DNA from: DASQHY01 sp035602605
GTDB lineage: Bacteria; Acidobacteriota; Terriglobia; Acidiferrales; UBA7541
Direction of reading: 5' to 3'
Length of the DNA stretch: 64,000 nt
Assembly (NCBI GenBank): GCA_035602605.1
Contig: DATNLZ010000127.1
Span: 9,031 to 73,030 of the forward strand
The notes under the pieces are model-generated. The model was not told the DNA's origin, did not search any database, and worked only from the letters and a program-made list of their open reading frames with translations. This document shows, one piece after another, positions 35,504 through 43,072 of the stretch. The translations under genes and the position numbers were made by a program. Each line of letters starts with the position of its first letter. The stretch's first letter is position 1.

Positions 35504-35764
35504 TTACTTACGCAGGCTGAGGCGTTCGACAATCTCTCGATACCGATCCGGTTCGCGACGGTTGAGGTAATCCAGGAGTCGTCGCCGTTTGTTGACCATC
35601 ATGATCAACCCACGCCGCGATGCGTGGTCCTTCACATGGGCCTTGAGATGCGAAGTCAGGTAGTTGATGCGCTCGCTCAGCAATGCAATTTGCACTTCCG
35701 GTGAGCCGGTGTCTTTGATATGTACCCGATATTGTTCGACCAACACTGATTTGGCTTCTCTCAA
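35504..35764 (-). CDS. rpsO: 30S ribosomal protein S15
   Basis: An 86-residue protein that binds the central domain of 16S rRNA early in 30S assembly. The sequence is canonical: DTGSPEVQIALLSERINYLT, LKAHVKDHASRRGLIMMVNK, RRRLLDYL. The start is TTG at 35764 with a G-rich Shine-Dalgarno (GAGGGGG) upstream. About 215 bases separate it from pnp, a leader that may carry the usual pnp regulatory structure; only a small GCAAC/GTTGC stem-loop (35453-35467) was noticed there. Confidence 0.96.
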   Translation of the reverse strand: MREAKSVLVEQYRVHIKDTGSPEVQIALLSERINYLTSHLKAHVKDHASRRGLIMMVNKRRRLLDYLNRREPDRYREIVERLSLRK

Positions 35765-35916
35765 ATGGCCCCCTCAGTCGCATCCTCTCGCTATATTTTG
35801 TATTGTCTTTGTCTTCTCTTCGACCTTGGGAGCGTAACATAGCGTAACAGTGTGTGTAAAGAAATTGTAAAGTGACGTCGAAAGTCGGTGGAGGACGTTG
35901 CGCACGCGCAAGGCTT

Positions 35917-36525
35917 TCAAGTGTCGCTCTTTCGGATCAGGGCGAGGAATTCGTCGCGTGTCTGTTTATTTTCGCGGAAAGCACCCAGCATCGCGCTGGT
36001 CACGGCTTGCGAGTGCTGCTTTTCCACGCCGCGCATCACCATACAAAGATGCCGCGCTTCGATAATGACGCCAACTCCTTCGGGGCTGATTTTTTCAGCG
36101 ATGACTGAAGCGATCTGATGCGTAAGCCGCTCTTGAATTTGCAGGCGGCGCGCGAACATGTTCACCAGCCGCGCGATTTTACTGAGCCCGATCACTTTCT
36201 TGTTGGGGAGGTAGGCAACGTGACACTTACCAAAAAAGGGGAGCAAATGGTGTTCGCACAAACTGAACACCTCAATATCCTTCACCACGACCATTTCGTC
36301 GTAGCATATGCTGAAGGTGGCGTTGTTCAGGATATCGCCGGCGTCCTGCTTATATCCTGCGGTTAGGAAGCGCAGCGCTTTTTCAAAACGCTCGGGCGTA
36401 CGGCGAAGCCCTTCGCGGTTTGGGTCCTCGCCAATTAATCCAAGCATTCGTCGGACCAGATCGGCAACCGACTCGCTCGACCCTGATTTTGCTTCGGGAA
36501 TCACAAGCTCTTCACGAGGAGCCAC
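35917..36525 (-). CDS. folE: GTP cyclohydrolase I
   Basis: Converts GTP to 7,8-dihydroneopterin triphosphate; 202 residues, cytosolic homodecamer. The zinc and catalytic motifs are intact: LCEHHLLPFFGKCHVAYLPN and ARHLCMVMRGVEK. The start is best placed at GTG 36525, one base after the stop of the upstream PTPS gene, because AAAGGAG lies 6 bases before it inside that gene. The ATG at 36558 would need a 32-base overlap and has no Shine-Dalgarno. It closes a three-gene PTPS-PTPS-folE operon, so its product can feed both PTPS enzymes as well as folate synthesis. Confidence 0.96.
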   Translation of the reverse strand: MAPREELVIPEAKSGSSESVADLVRRMLGLIGEDPNREGLRRTPERFEKALRFLTAGYKQDAGDILNNATFSICYDEMVVVKDIEVFSLCEHHLLPFFGKCHVAYLPNKKVIGLSKIARLVNMFARRLQIQERLTHQIASVIAEKISPEGVGVIIEARHLCMVMRGVEKQHSQAVTSAMLGAFRENKQTRDEFLALIRKSDT

Positions 36526-36526
36526 G

Positions 36527-36961
36527 TTATACTCCTTTGTCGCCTGAATATTCGACACTGTTCAAGCCGGTCTCTTCCAACCGAATACCCTCCAGCTTAG
36601 CGCTTGGAAAGCTTTTCAGACGCGAGTAAATCTCAATGCAAAGATTCTCAGAAGTAGGTACCCTTTCATGAAATACAGGAAGTTCCTTGTTCAGATAGCG
36701 ATGGTCGAAATCCTCGAGCACCTCACGTTCGACAAACCTGTCCAGATCCGCCAGATTAGCGATCATTCCGGTAGCGTGATCAAGCGGGCCTGAAAGACTG
36801 ACTTCGATCACATAATTGTGACCGTGACCATACGGGTTGCTGCACTTCCCGTAAATTCGGCTGTTTTCTTCTTCGCTGAAGCGCGCGTTATGCAGGCGGT
36901 GGGATGCCGCGAAACGATAGCGGCGCGTCAGTACAAGTTTTAACTGATTTGACGATTTCAT
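36527..36961 (-). CDS. 6-pyruvoyl-tetrahydropterin synthase/QueD-family protein (copy 2)
   Basis: A 144-residue T-fold enzyme acting on dihydroneopterin triphosphate. Zinc histidines are in FAASHRL and GHGHNY. The catalytic cysteine is in YGKCSNPYGHGHNY, in the arrangement of animal PTPS (FGKCNNP) and not of E. coli QueD (GHKCGRLHGH). DFDHRYLN supplies the catalytic Asp-His. It overlaps copy 1 by 4 bases and folE follows after one base. The paralogue next to it is clearly distinct in sequence, so the two may act on different pterins. QueC and QueE are not in the window. Confidence 0.88.
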   Translation of the reverse strand: MKSSNQLKLVLTRRYRFAASHRLHNARFSEEENSRIYGKCSNPYGHGHNYVIEVSLSGPLDHATGMIANLADLDRFVEREVLEDFDHRYLNKELPVFHERVPTSENLCIEIYSRLKSFPSAKLEGIRLEETGLNSVEYSGDKGV

Positions 36962-37389
36962 CGGGCGGAGCTCCGATTGGTCGAATCACGATAGCAATCC
37001 ACGAACAAATCGGGGGTCTCGTAGAGTCGCACTCGATGCAGCGAGCCTTTTGTGATTTTGGGTTCCAGAAAATTCCAGACGACCGAGGCGATAGTTTCAC
37101 ACGTAGGAATCTGGCCAGCCAGCTCCGGCACCTCATAGTTCAGGAAACGGTGGTCCATCCGCTCGATGATTTCCCTCTGCAGAATTCCTTTCAACTCTTT
37201 CAGGTCCAGCACCATTCCCGTCTGCGGATCCGGCTCGCCCGCCACAGTCACTTCCAAAACATAATTGTGTCCATGGCCATGCGGATTATTGCACTTACCA
37301 AAAATGCGTCGGTTCTCTTCGGCTGAAAATGCCGGATTGTGGTAGAGATGCGAAGCTGAGAACTCGATCTTGCGAGTGATATAAACCAT
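36958..37389 (-). CDS. 6-pyruvoyl-tetrahydropterin synthase/QueD-family protein (copy 1)
   Basis: A 143-residue T-fold enzyme and the first gene of the PTPS-PTPS-folE operon. Zinc histidines are in FSASHLYHNP and GHGHNYVLEV. The catalytic cysteine lies in FGKCNNPHGHGHNY, nearly identical to the mammalian PTPS motif. RMDHRFLN and the C-terminal VRLYETPD complete the active site. Motif layout favours true PTPS chemistry (6-pyruvoyl-tetrahydropterin) over the QueD reaction, but sequence alone does not settle it. The ATG at 37389 has no strong Shine-Dalgarno. The glycosyltransferase gene ends 15 bases upstream of it. Confidence 0.88.
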   Translation of the reverse strand: MVYITRKIEFSASHLYHNPAFSAEENRRIFGKCNNPHGHGHNYVLEVTVAGEPDPQTGMVLDLKELKGILQREIIERMDHRFLNYEVPELAGQIPTCETIASVVWNFLEPKITKGSLHRVRLYETPDLFVDCYRDSTNRSSAR

Positions 37390-37404
37390 TCGATCGTTCC
37401 TGCC

Positions 37405-38448
37405 TCAATTTCCAGGCGACGTCACCGGATACTCGCGCCCTTTCCAAGTGATCGTACCTTGAGCGTAACGTCGCGCCGATGCCAGTAGGGCCGCAGCGTA
37501 AAGAATCACGCCGAGCCCATAATATAGGATACAGGAAAGCGGAAAATGATTCCGGCGAAGCATACCTGCATAGATCACGTGGCGTCCGGCAAGTAACATC
37601 AGCCCGGCGATAACCAGAACGGGCCGCTCGGTCCGGAACGCACGGAACGGTATCAGACTCATCGCCAGCAACAGCAGCGGTATCCACGGCACGACAGAGG
37701 CAAGTTCCGTCCAGCGGTGCTTTCCGGGACCGATCATTAGGGGATACAGATTCTTGGTCCATCCTTGCCACATCGCGGAAAAACTGCTGTACATCCGCAC
37801 CTTCGCTATACCTGGTCCGGGCGCAAAGTAGAGACGGTATCCGGCGCGCTTGGCAAGGCGAGCCAAGGCCACGTCCTCGAGCACCTCGCCGGCGACGCTC
37901 GTGTGGCCGCCGATAGCCTGGTACGCGTCGCGGCGGATCAACAAGTACTGACCGTTAGCCGCGGCAACGCCGGATCCCGGATCGTTCACAACGGCGTAAG
38001 AAAAAGTCTGAGCCAACCGGCAAAAGACGAACGGAATCAATGCGCGTTCCCACCACGTCCGCAGTTCCTGCTGGGGCGAATAGGAGACCAGCGTTGCACC
38101 GGTATCAGCCGCGGCTGACAGCCCGCGGCTAACTGAGTTTGGCAGATGCACCACGTCGGCATCGGTGAATAGCAGCCAATCTCCAGTGGCGCCCGCCGCG
38201 CCCACAGAAAGCGCAAAATTTTTACCGACCCAGCCATCGGGCAGAGGTTTGGCTTCAAGGCAACGCAGATGTCGAATGTGGGCTGCAAGCCGGGAGAGGA
38301 CCGCGGCAGTGCCGTCAGTTGAGTGGTCATTGACGACAATGATCTCGGCAATTTCGGGCTGCCGGGCCAGAGATTCGACGGCGGCGGCGATGGTGTCCTG
38401 TTCGTTGCGCGCAGGAATAACTGCACGAACACTGATGGGGTGCGTCAT
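37405..38448 (-). CDS. Family 2 glycosyltransferase (HpnB/CrtQ-like), membrane-anchored
   Basis: A 347-residue GT-A glycosyltransferase with C-terminal membrane helices. VRAVIPARNEQDTI opens the nucleotide-sugar domain, IIVVNDHSTDGTA and LLFTDADVVHLPN supply the DxD-type metal site, and PLPDGWVGKNFAL is characteristic of the CrtQ/HpnB branch. EDVALARLAKRAGYRLYFA holds the ED catalytic pair. Two to four hydrophobic helices follow (LASVVPWIPLLLLAMSLIPF). Substrates of this branch include carotenoids and hopanoids; no terpenoid genes lie nearby. ATG 38448 and GTG 38484 are both possible starts and neither has a Shine-Dalgarno. Confidence 0.82.
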   Translation of the reverse strand: MTHPISVRAVIPARNEQDTIAAAVESLARQPEIAEIIVVNDHSTDGTAAVLSRLAAHIRHLRCLEAKPLPDGWVGKNFALSVGAAGATGDWLLFTDADVVHLPNSVSRGLSAAADTGATLVSYSPQQELRTWWERALIPFVFCRLAQTFSYAVVNDPGSGVAAANGQYLLIRRDAYQAIGGHTSVAGEVLEDVALARLAKRAGYRLYFAPGPGIAKVRMYSSFSAMWQGWTKNLYPLMIGPGKHRWTELASVVPWIPLLLLAMSLIPFRAFRTERPVLVIAGLMLLAGRHVIYAGMLRRNHFPLSCILYYGLGVILYAAALLASARRYAQGTITWKGREYPVTSPGN

Positions 38449-38509
38449 GTCGAGTGAATTCGCACGAGGGGACGCTGTGCTCACCGTTCGCGTAGCGCGC
38501 GGTTAAGCT

Positions 38510-38520
38510 GCTATTATAGC
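38510..38520. promoter_or_regulatory. Shared near-palindromic -10 region for glycosyltransferase and TlpA genes
   Basis: GCTATTATAGC lies in the gap between the divergent genes. Read on the plus strand it gives TATTATA ending 7 bases before the GTG of the TlpA-like gene. Read on the minus strand it gives a perfect TATAAT upstream of the glycosyltransferase. One short element may thus drive both directions. No convincing -35 boxes were found. Confidence 0.5.
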
Positions 38521-38525
38521 ATCCA

Positions 38526-39053
38526 GTGGGACAAGCCAAGAAAATCCTAAGATGGTCGGGGCTCGCGGCAGCGCTGTCTATCGTGGTGATTTTTGCTTCA
38601 CCCAGCTATCGCCAAGGTGAAGCCAGCCTCGCCGGGAAGACGGCGCCGGAGTTTACATTCGAACGAGATGGCAAGCAGACAACGCTCAGCAACTTTCGCA
38701 GCAAAGTAGTCGTTCTGAATTTCTGGGCCACCTGGTGCCCACCATGCGTTGAGGAAACGCCGTCGCTCAACCGGCTGCAACAACACATCGGCTCTCGAGG
38801 CGGTACCGTGCTCGGCATCAGCGTTGATGAAGATTCGCAAGCCTACGAGCAGTTTTTGCGAAATCAAAATATCGTCTTCCCGACGTTCCGCGACCCGACA
38901 AAGAAAATTTCGCTGCAGTACGGCACCTCGATATACCCCGAAACCTACATCATTGACCGCGAAGGCCGCATCGCGCGAAAGATTATCGGTCCGCAAAATT
39001 GGGACTCACCGGAATTAATCACGTACTTAGACACGCTCCTCAGCCAAAGCTAA
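38526..39053 (+). CDS. TlpA/ResA-like membrane-anchored thioredoxin
   Basis: A 175-residue periplasm-facing thiol-disulfide oxidoreductase. One N-terminal hydrophobic anchor (WSGLAAALSIVVIFA) precedes a thioredoxin fold. The redox motif is VLNFWATWCPPCVEETPSLN, with GISVDEDSQAYEQFL, and IYPETYIIDREGRI holding the cis-proline region. The TlpA/ResA family reduces apo-cytochrome c or other exported thiols; the partner is not evident here. GTG at 38526 has no Shine-Dalgarno and a -10 element ends 7-8 bases upstream, so it is a leaderless candidate. Confidence 0.88.
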   Translation: MGQAKKILRWSGLAAALSIVVIFASPSYRQGEASLAGKTAPEFTFERDGKQTTLSNFRSKVVVLNFWATWCPPCVEETPSLNRLQQHIGSRGGTVLGISVDEDSQAYEQFLRNQNIVFPTFRDPTKKISLQYGTSIYPETYIIDREGRIARKIIGPQNWDSPELITYLDTLLSQS

Positions 39054-39128
39054 GCGTTTGCGGAAAGTCAAAACGCTGACTGTTACCGGTTTATTTCGGC
39101 GACGTATGCGCCCTGTGGCGGCTATACC

Positions 39129-40382
39129 CTATTCGTAGCGCAAAGCTTCGACAGGATCGAGGCGCGCGGCCTGGATCGCCGGGAAAAGTCCGCTGAATAC
39201 CCCGACGACAATCAGTATCCCTGAAGACAGAAGCAGAGTAGCGATCGAAATTCGCAGGTGAATGTCTACTTTACCGCTGGTGTCTTCATAACCTGGCCCG
39301 AGAAATGGGAGTGTGCCAATTGCAGATGTGATCGCCACCGACAGCAGAATACCCACGGCTCCAGCGACTACTGTGAGAGCGAGCGCCTCGGCCAAAAATT
39401 GCAGGCGAATATGAATTTTACGTGCACCGAGAGCACGGCGCAATCCAATCTCGCGCACGCGCTCTTCAACCGAAACAAGCATGATGTTCATAACTCCAAC
39501 ACCTCCAATCCCCAGGGTCAATGCGCCAACCAAGAACAGTAGCACCTCCACGCCTATGGTAATTCCTTCATAGATGGGCTTGAATTCCTGGCGGCCATAC
39601 ATTTGAATGGCGCGTTTATCACTGGCGGCAAAGCGCTGCCGCGCTGCTACGGCGGCGCGCACCTGCGTCATGGCCTGGGCCTCGAACTGGAGCGCGATCG
39701 GCTCGAACAGAAGCACGCTCGCATACCGGGCGTCCCACATGTCACCCGCTGCAGAATAGGGTATAAAGACGGATTGGTCATCGCTGGTGAAATAGTTGCT
39801 ATCAGAAAACTTTGTGTCCATTGTTCCGATTACCGTGAAGCGAACGCCGTCGATGCGCACCTCTTCACCAATCGCCGGTTGTCCGCTAAATAACTTTTTG
39901 CGTAAGCGCGCGCCCAGGAAAGCAACACGGCGCCGCTCAGCTATGTCCTGCGCGGTGATCCAGCGACCCTCAAAAGGAATCTCATTGCGCATCTCGCCGT
40001 ACTCGGGATAAATGCCACGAATTGCAGTGTTAGAAAGCCGCTCTTGATAAGAAATCCCCTTGAAACGGACGGTTTCAAGTGTCACGCGCCTTACAAGCGG
40101 AGCTTGAGCGCGGATCCATTCCACGTCCTCTTGTTCGAAGCGGACCTTTTTGCCAGCACGTTCTCCGCCCGCTTGTTGGCTAGTAGTACCCGGCCAGCAC
40201 ACTACGGCGCCTTTGCCGAAAACTTCGAAGGTGTACATTAAGACTTGGCGGAAGCCGCTGCCATAACTAAGCAAAAGCGTCACGGCAACAATTCCCCAAA
40301 CAATACCCATCATCGTGAGCATACTTCGCGCCGGGTTGCGGCCTAATGCCGACCAGGCTTGCCGCAGAATTTCGCGTACCAT
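39129..40382 (-). CDS. MacB/FtsX-type ABC transporter permease (second copy)
   Basis: A 417-residue permease with one N-terminal helix (SMLTMMGIVWGIVAVTLLLS), a large periplasmic MacB_PCD domain and a C-terminal FtsX domain with three helices. GGVGVMNIMLVSVEERVREI and LRRALGARKIHIRLQFLAEA are typical, and it ends AARLDPVEALRYE. The start at 40382 lies one base after the stop of the preceding permease, so the operon is tight. No nucleotide-binding domain is fused, unlike E. coli MacB, and no separate ATPase gene is found beside it. Confidence 0.88.
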   Translation of the reverse strand: MVREILRQAWSALGRNPARSMLTMMGIVWGIVAVTLLLSYGSGFRQVLMYTFEVFGKGAVVCWPGTTSQQAGGERAGKKVRFEQEDVEWIRAQAPLVRRVTLETVRFKGISYQERLSNTAIRGIYPEYGEMRNEIPFEGRWITAQDIAERRRVAFLGARLRKKLFSGQPAIGEEVRIDGVRFTVIGTMDTKFSDSNYFTSDDQSVFIPYSAAGDMWDARYASVLLFEPIALQFEAQAMTQVRAAVAARQRFAASDKRAIQMYGRQEFKPIYEGITIGVEVLLFLVGALTLGIGGVGVMNIMLVSVEERVREIGLRRALGARKIHIRLQFLAEALALTVVAGAVGILLSVAITSAIGTLPFLGPGYEDTSGKVDIHLRISIATLLLSSGILIVVGVFSGLFPAIQAARLDPVEALRYE

Positions 40383-40383
40383 T

Positions 40384-41640
40384 TCAGCCCCCCGCCTCGA
40401 ACCGTAAGGCTTCAATCGGATCGACGGCCGCCGCTCGGGTGGCCGGATAGATTGCCGAAACGACAGCGATGGCTCCAAGAAGCGCTGCGGAAAGCAAACC
40501 GAGCTTCCAGCTTGCCAGCAAGCCTGCGAAAAAAAGAGGCATGGGCATCAGATTTACGAGCGCACAAAAACCGTATGCTATTGCGAGCCCGATAGCACCG
40601 CTCAAAAAAACAACAATCATCGTCTCAACAAAAAATTGCCGCAGAATCGATCGGCGAGTCGCACCCAAAGCCATGCGAACGCCGATCTCGCGCGTGCGTT
40701 CGCGAACCGATACAAGCATCACGTTCATGACTCCGAGTCCACCGAGAAAAAGCGTGGCCACGCCGACTGCGCCAAGAAAATATTCCATCCCGTCGAAAAG
40801 GAGCTGGCGCGCCTGCGCGTCTTTCACCGTGTCCCACATTCCGGCGGCCTCTTTATCCCGTGGATCAAAGTCATGCAGGCGGCCAAGGGTTCGTTTGACC
40901 TGGCGAACACAATCGGCGTGGCTGGCGAGTGCGAGTGGCACCACGATTAGGCGGTCAATGGAATGCGGAATGGCTGGCGGCTTGTTCGGGAATTCTCGGG
41001 TCATTACGTTATATGGGATAAAGACTTTGCGAACATCCAGACCGTCGTAACTGGAATTTTGTTCCTTGGACTTCATTACCCCGATGACCGTGAACGGGGT
41101 TCCATTGAGCCAAATCTTTTCGCCGACCGGTGATCGCTCCGCAAAGAGCTGCTTGTTTGCGTCACTCCCGAGGAAAGCCACGTGCCGCGCCATGTGGTTG
41201 TCTTCCTCATTATAAAAACGGCCCTCTTTGACTGCGATGCTTCGCACCTCTGCAAACGGCGACAGCGAACCTACAACATTAAGATCGCCGCTGTTGAATA
41301 GACTGCGCACCTGAACCGAGTTGCCCAATTCCGGCAGAACATATTTGCAGGAGGGAGCTTCAGCTTGCACCTTCTGATAATCCAATTCGTCCCAGCGGAT
41401 CAAGCGGCCCGAGCGCATTCCGCCTGCCTGCATGCTCGTGCGGCCGGCGAAAACAATTATGATGTCCTTGCCAAAGGTTTGCTGATTCCTCTCGACTCCG
41501 ACGCTGAGGCCGGTTCCGCCGGCGACCATGATGGTCACGGAGATAATTCCCCACGCGACACCAAACATGGTGAGAAAGGTTCGGCGCTTGTGAGCCCACA
41601 GCGTGTCCAGAGTACTGGCGAGAAGGTCGCGGAAAGACAT
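40384..41640 (-). CDS. MacB/FtsX-type ABC transporter permease (first copy)
   Basis: A 418-residue permease with the same layout as its downstream neighbour: helix 1 (TFLTMFGVAWGIISVTIMVA), a MacB_PCD periplasmic domain, and an FtsX domain containing GGLGVMNVMLVSVRERTREI and VRMALGATRRSILRQFFVET. It ends AAAVDPIEALRFEAGG. The two permeases are clearly paralogous yet divergent, suggesting a heterodimer. It follows the MacA-type adaptor by 11 bases. Exported substrates of this class include macrolides, lipopeptides and toxins; none can be named here. Confidence 0.88.
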   Translation of the reverse strand: MSFRDLLASTLDTLWAHKRRTFLTMFGVAWGIISVTIMVAGGTGLSVGVERNQQTFGKDIIIVFAGRTSMQAGGMRSGRLIRWDELDYQKVQAEAPSCKYVLPELGNSVQVRSLFNSGDLNVVGSLSPFAEVRSIAVKEGRFYNEEDNHMARHVAFLGSDANKQLFAERSPVGEKIWLNGTPFTVIGVMKSKEQNSSYDGLDVRKVFIPYNVMTREFPNKPPAIPHSIDRLIVVPLALASHADCVRQVKRTLGRLHDFDPRDKEAAGMWDTVKDAQARQLLFDGMEYFLGAVGVATLFLGGLGVMNVMLVSVRERTREIGVRMALGATRRSILRQFFVETMIVVFLSGAIGLAIAYGFCALVNLMPMPLFFAGLLASWKLGLLSAALLGAIAVVSAIYPATRAAAVDPIEALRFEAGG

Positions 41641-41651
41641 AGAAGTGGCGC

Positions 41652-42884
41652 TTATTGCAGGATCACTTGCTGCTTTTCATTGAGCCCGGACAAGAGTTCC
41701 GTCTTCACGCCATTCGAGATGCCCAGCTTTACAGGCACTTTCCGCCGGCCGTGCTCCCCTCTTGGGTCGGGGGCTTCCACCGAAGCATTACGGCTCTTAT
41801 CGTAAATAATGGCGGCTTCCGGAAGCATCAGCACAGCTTTCTTTTCTTCAAGCAAAATTTCAGCGTTGGCGCTCATGTTGGCTTTCAAGTCGCCACCAGG
41901 ATTGCGTATCGAGACCCGGACTTCGAACGTGGTCACGTTATCCTTTTCTTTGCCAAGCGGCGAAATCTTGGTTACTTTGCCGTCGAATTGTTTATCTTTG
42001 AACGATTCCACTACGATGCGCGCGGACTGGTTTAAATAGACTTTGCCAATATCGGCTTCATCTACCTTCCCCAGCACGTAGACCTCACTCACGTCTCCCA
42101 GCGTCATGATGAGCGTAGCCTGCGAACCCAGGACCAGGATGGAACTAACCGCGTCTCCCATCTGCACGTCGCGTGAAAGCACCAAGCCATCAATGGGACT
42201 GACGATTGTCGAATTCCGCAGATCTTCGCTCGCCCGCGCCAGTGCCGCTTGCGCCTGCTCCACCTGAGCTTTGGCCTTCAACACTTCCGCGCGCGAAACC
42301 GCGATGTTGCCACGAGCCGACATTTGCTTGTTTAGTGCGAGCTGGTACGCCTTTTCTGAGTCTTCAACAAAGGATTTAGCAATGAGCCCATCTATATACA
42401 TCTGGCGGGCGCGCTCCATGTTGATCTTCTGGAAGGGCACCTCAGGCCCTTCCGCGTCCACTTTGTTGCGCTCGAGGGTCGCTTCACTCGATTGCATCGC
42501 GGCTTGGGCGGCGTCCAGATTCGCGCGCCACGCTCGGACATCGGCTTCGAGCTGAACTTTGTCGAGCTGTGCAAGCACCTGGCCCGCTTTCACGGTGTCC
42601 CCATAATCCGCATACAGTTTTTCCACGATGCCGCTGGCTTTCGATTTCACTTCAACCTTGGAAAGCGGTTGGACCTTTCCGGTAGCCACCACCGAGCGCG
42701 CCAGATCACCGCGCTCCACCATGGCAAGTTTCGACGGATCAATCTCAGTGCTGGGATGAAGAGCCGCCATTACTCCGTAGCCCGCGCCGATCAAGACCAG
42801 ACCAAGAATCGATCCAATCATAATTCTGCGCCGGCGCTTTCCCCCATTTTTACCATTGCCATTTAAATTGGCACGGTCTGACAT
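41652..42884 (-). CDS. MacA/HlyD-type periplasmic adaptor subunit
   Basis: A 410-residue membrane-fusion protein. A basic N-terminus is followed by one anchor helix (IMIGSILGLVLIGAGYGVM), then the lipoyl half-motifs VEVKSKASGIVEKLYADYGD and STIVSPIDGLVLSRDVQMGD. A long helical hairpin lies between them (about residues 115-225, rich in Ala, Glu and Gln, with coiled-coil character), and β-barrel and membrane-proximal domains follow. It is the first gene of an operon with two permeases. It would connect them to an outer-membrane channel that is not encoded in the window. Confidence 0.9.
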   Translation of the reverse strand: MSDRANLNGNGKNGGKRRRRIMIGSILGLVLIGAGYGVMAALHPSTEIDPSKLAMVERGDLARSVVATGKVQPLSKVEVKSKASGIVEKLYADYGDTVKAGQVLAQLDKVQLEADVRAWRANLDAAQAAMQSSEATLERNKVDAEGPEVPFQKINMERARQMYIDGLIAKSFVEDSEKAYQLALNKQMSARGNIAVSRAEVLKAKAQVEQAQAALARASEDLRNSTIVSPIDGLVLSRDVQMGDAVSSILVLGSQATLIMTLGDVSEVYVLGKVDEADIGKVYLNQSARIVVESFKDKQFDGKVTKISPLGKEKDNVTTFEVRVSIRNPGGDLKANMSANAEILLEEKKAVLMLPEAAIIYDKSRNASVEAPDPRGEHGRRKVPVKLGISNGVKTELLSGLNEKQQVILQ

Positions 42885-43072
42885 GATCCACTCCCACTCT
42901 GAAGTCCCAACTAGCTATACGACTTGGCTTAGAGAAAGGTTCCCTGCCCTCCTTAGACGCGGGCAGATGGCAAGAAGTCCCGTCGGATAAGGCGCACATT
43001 TTGGAGAAATGGAGGGCCAAGTTGCGGATAGCGTGCAGATCATTTACGGGCGAGTTTGCAGATCAAGCAACT

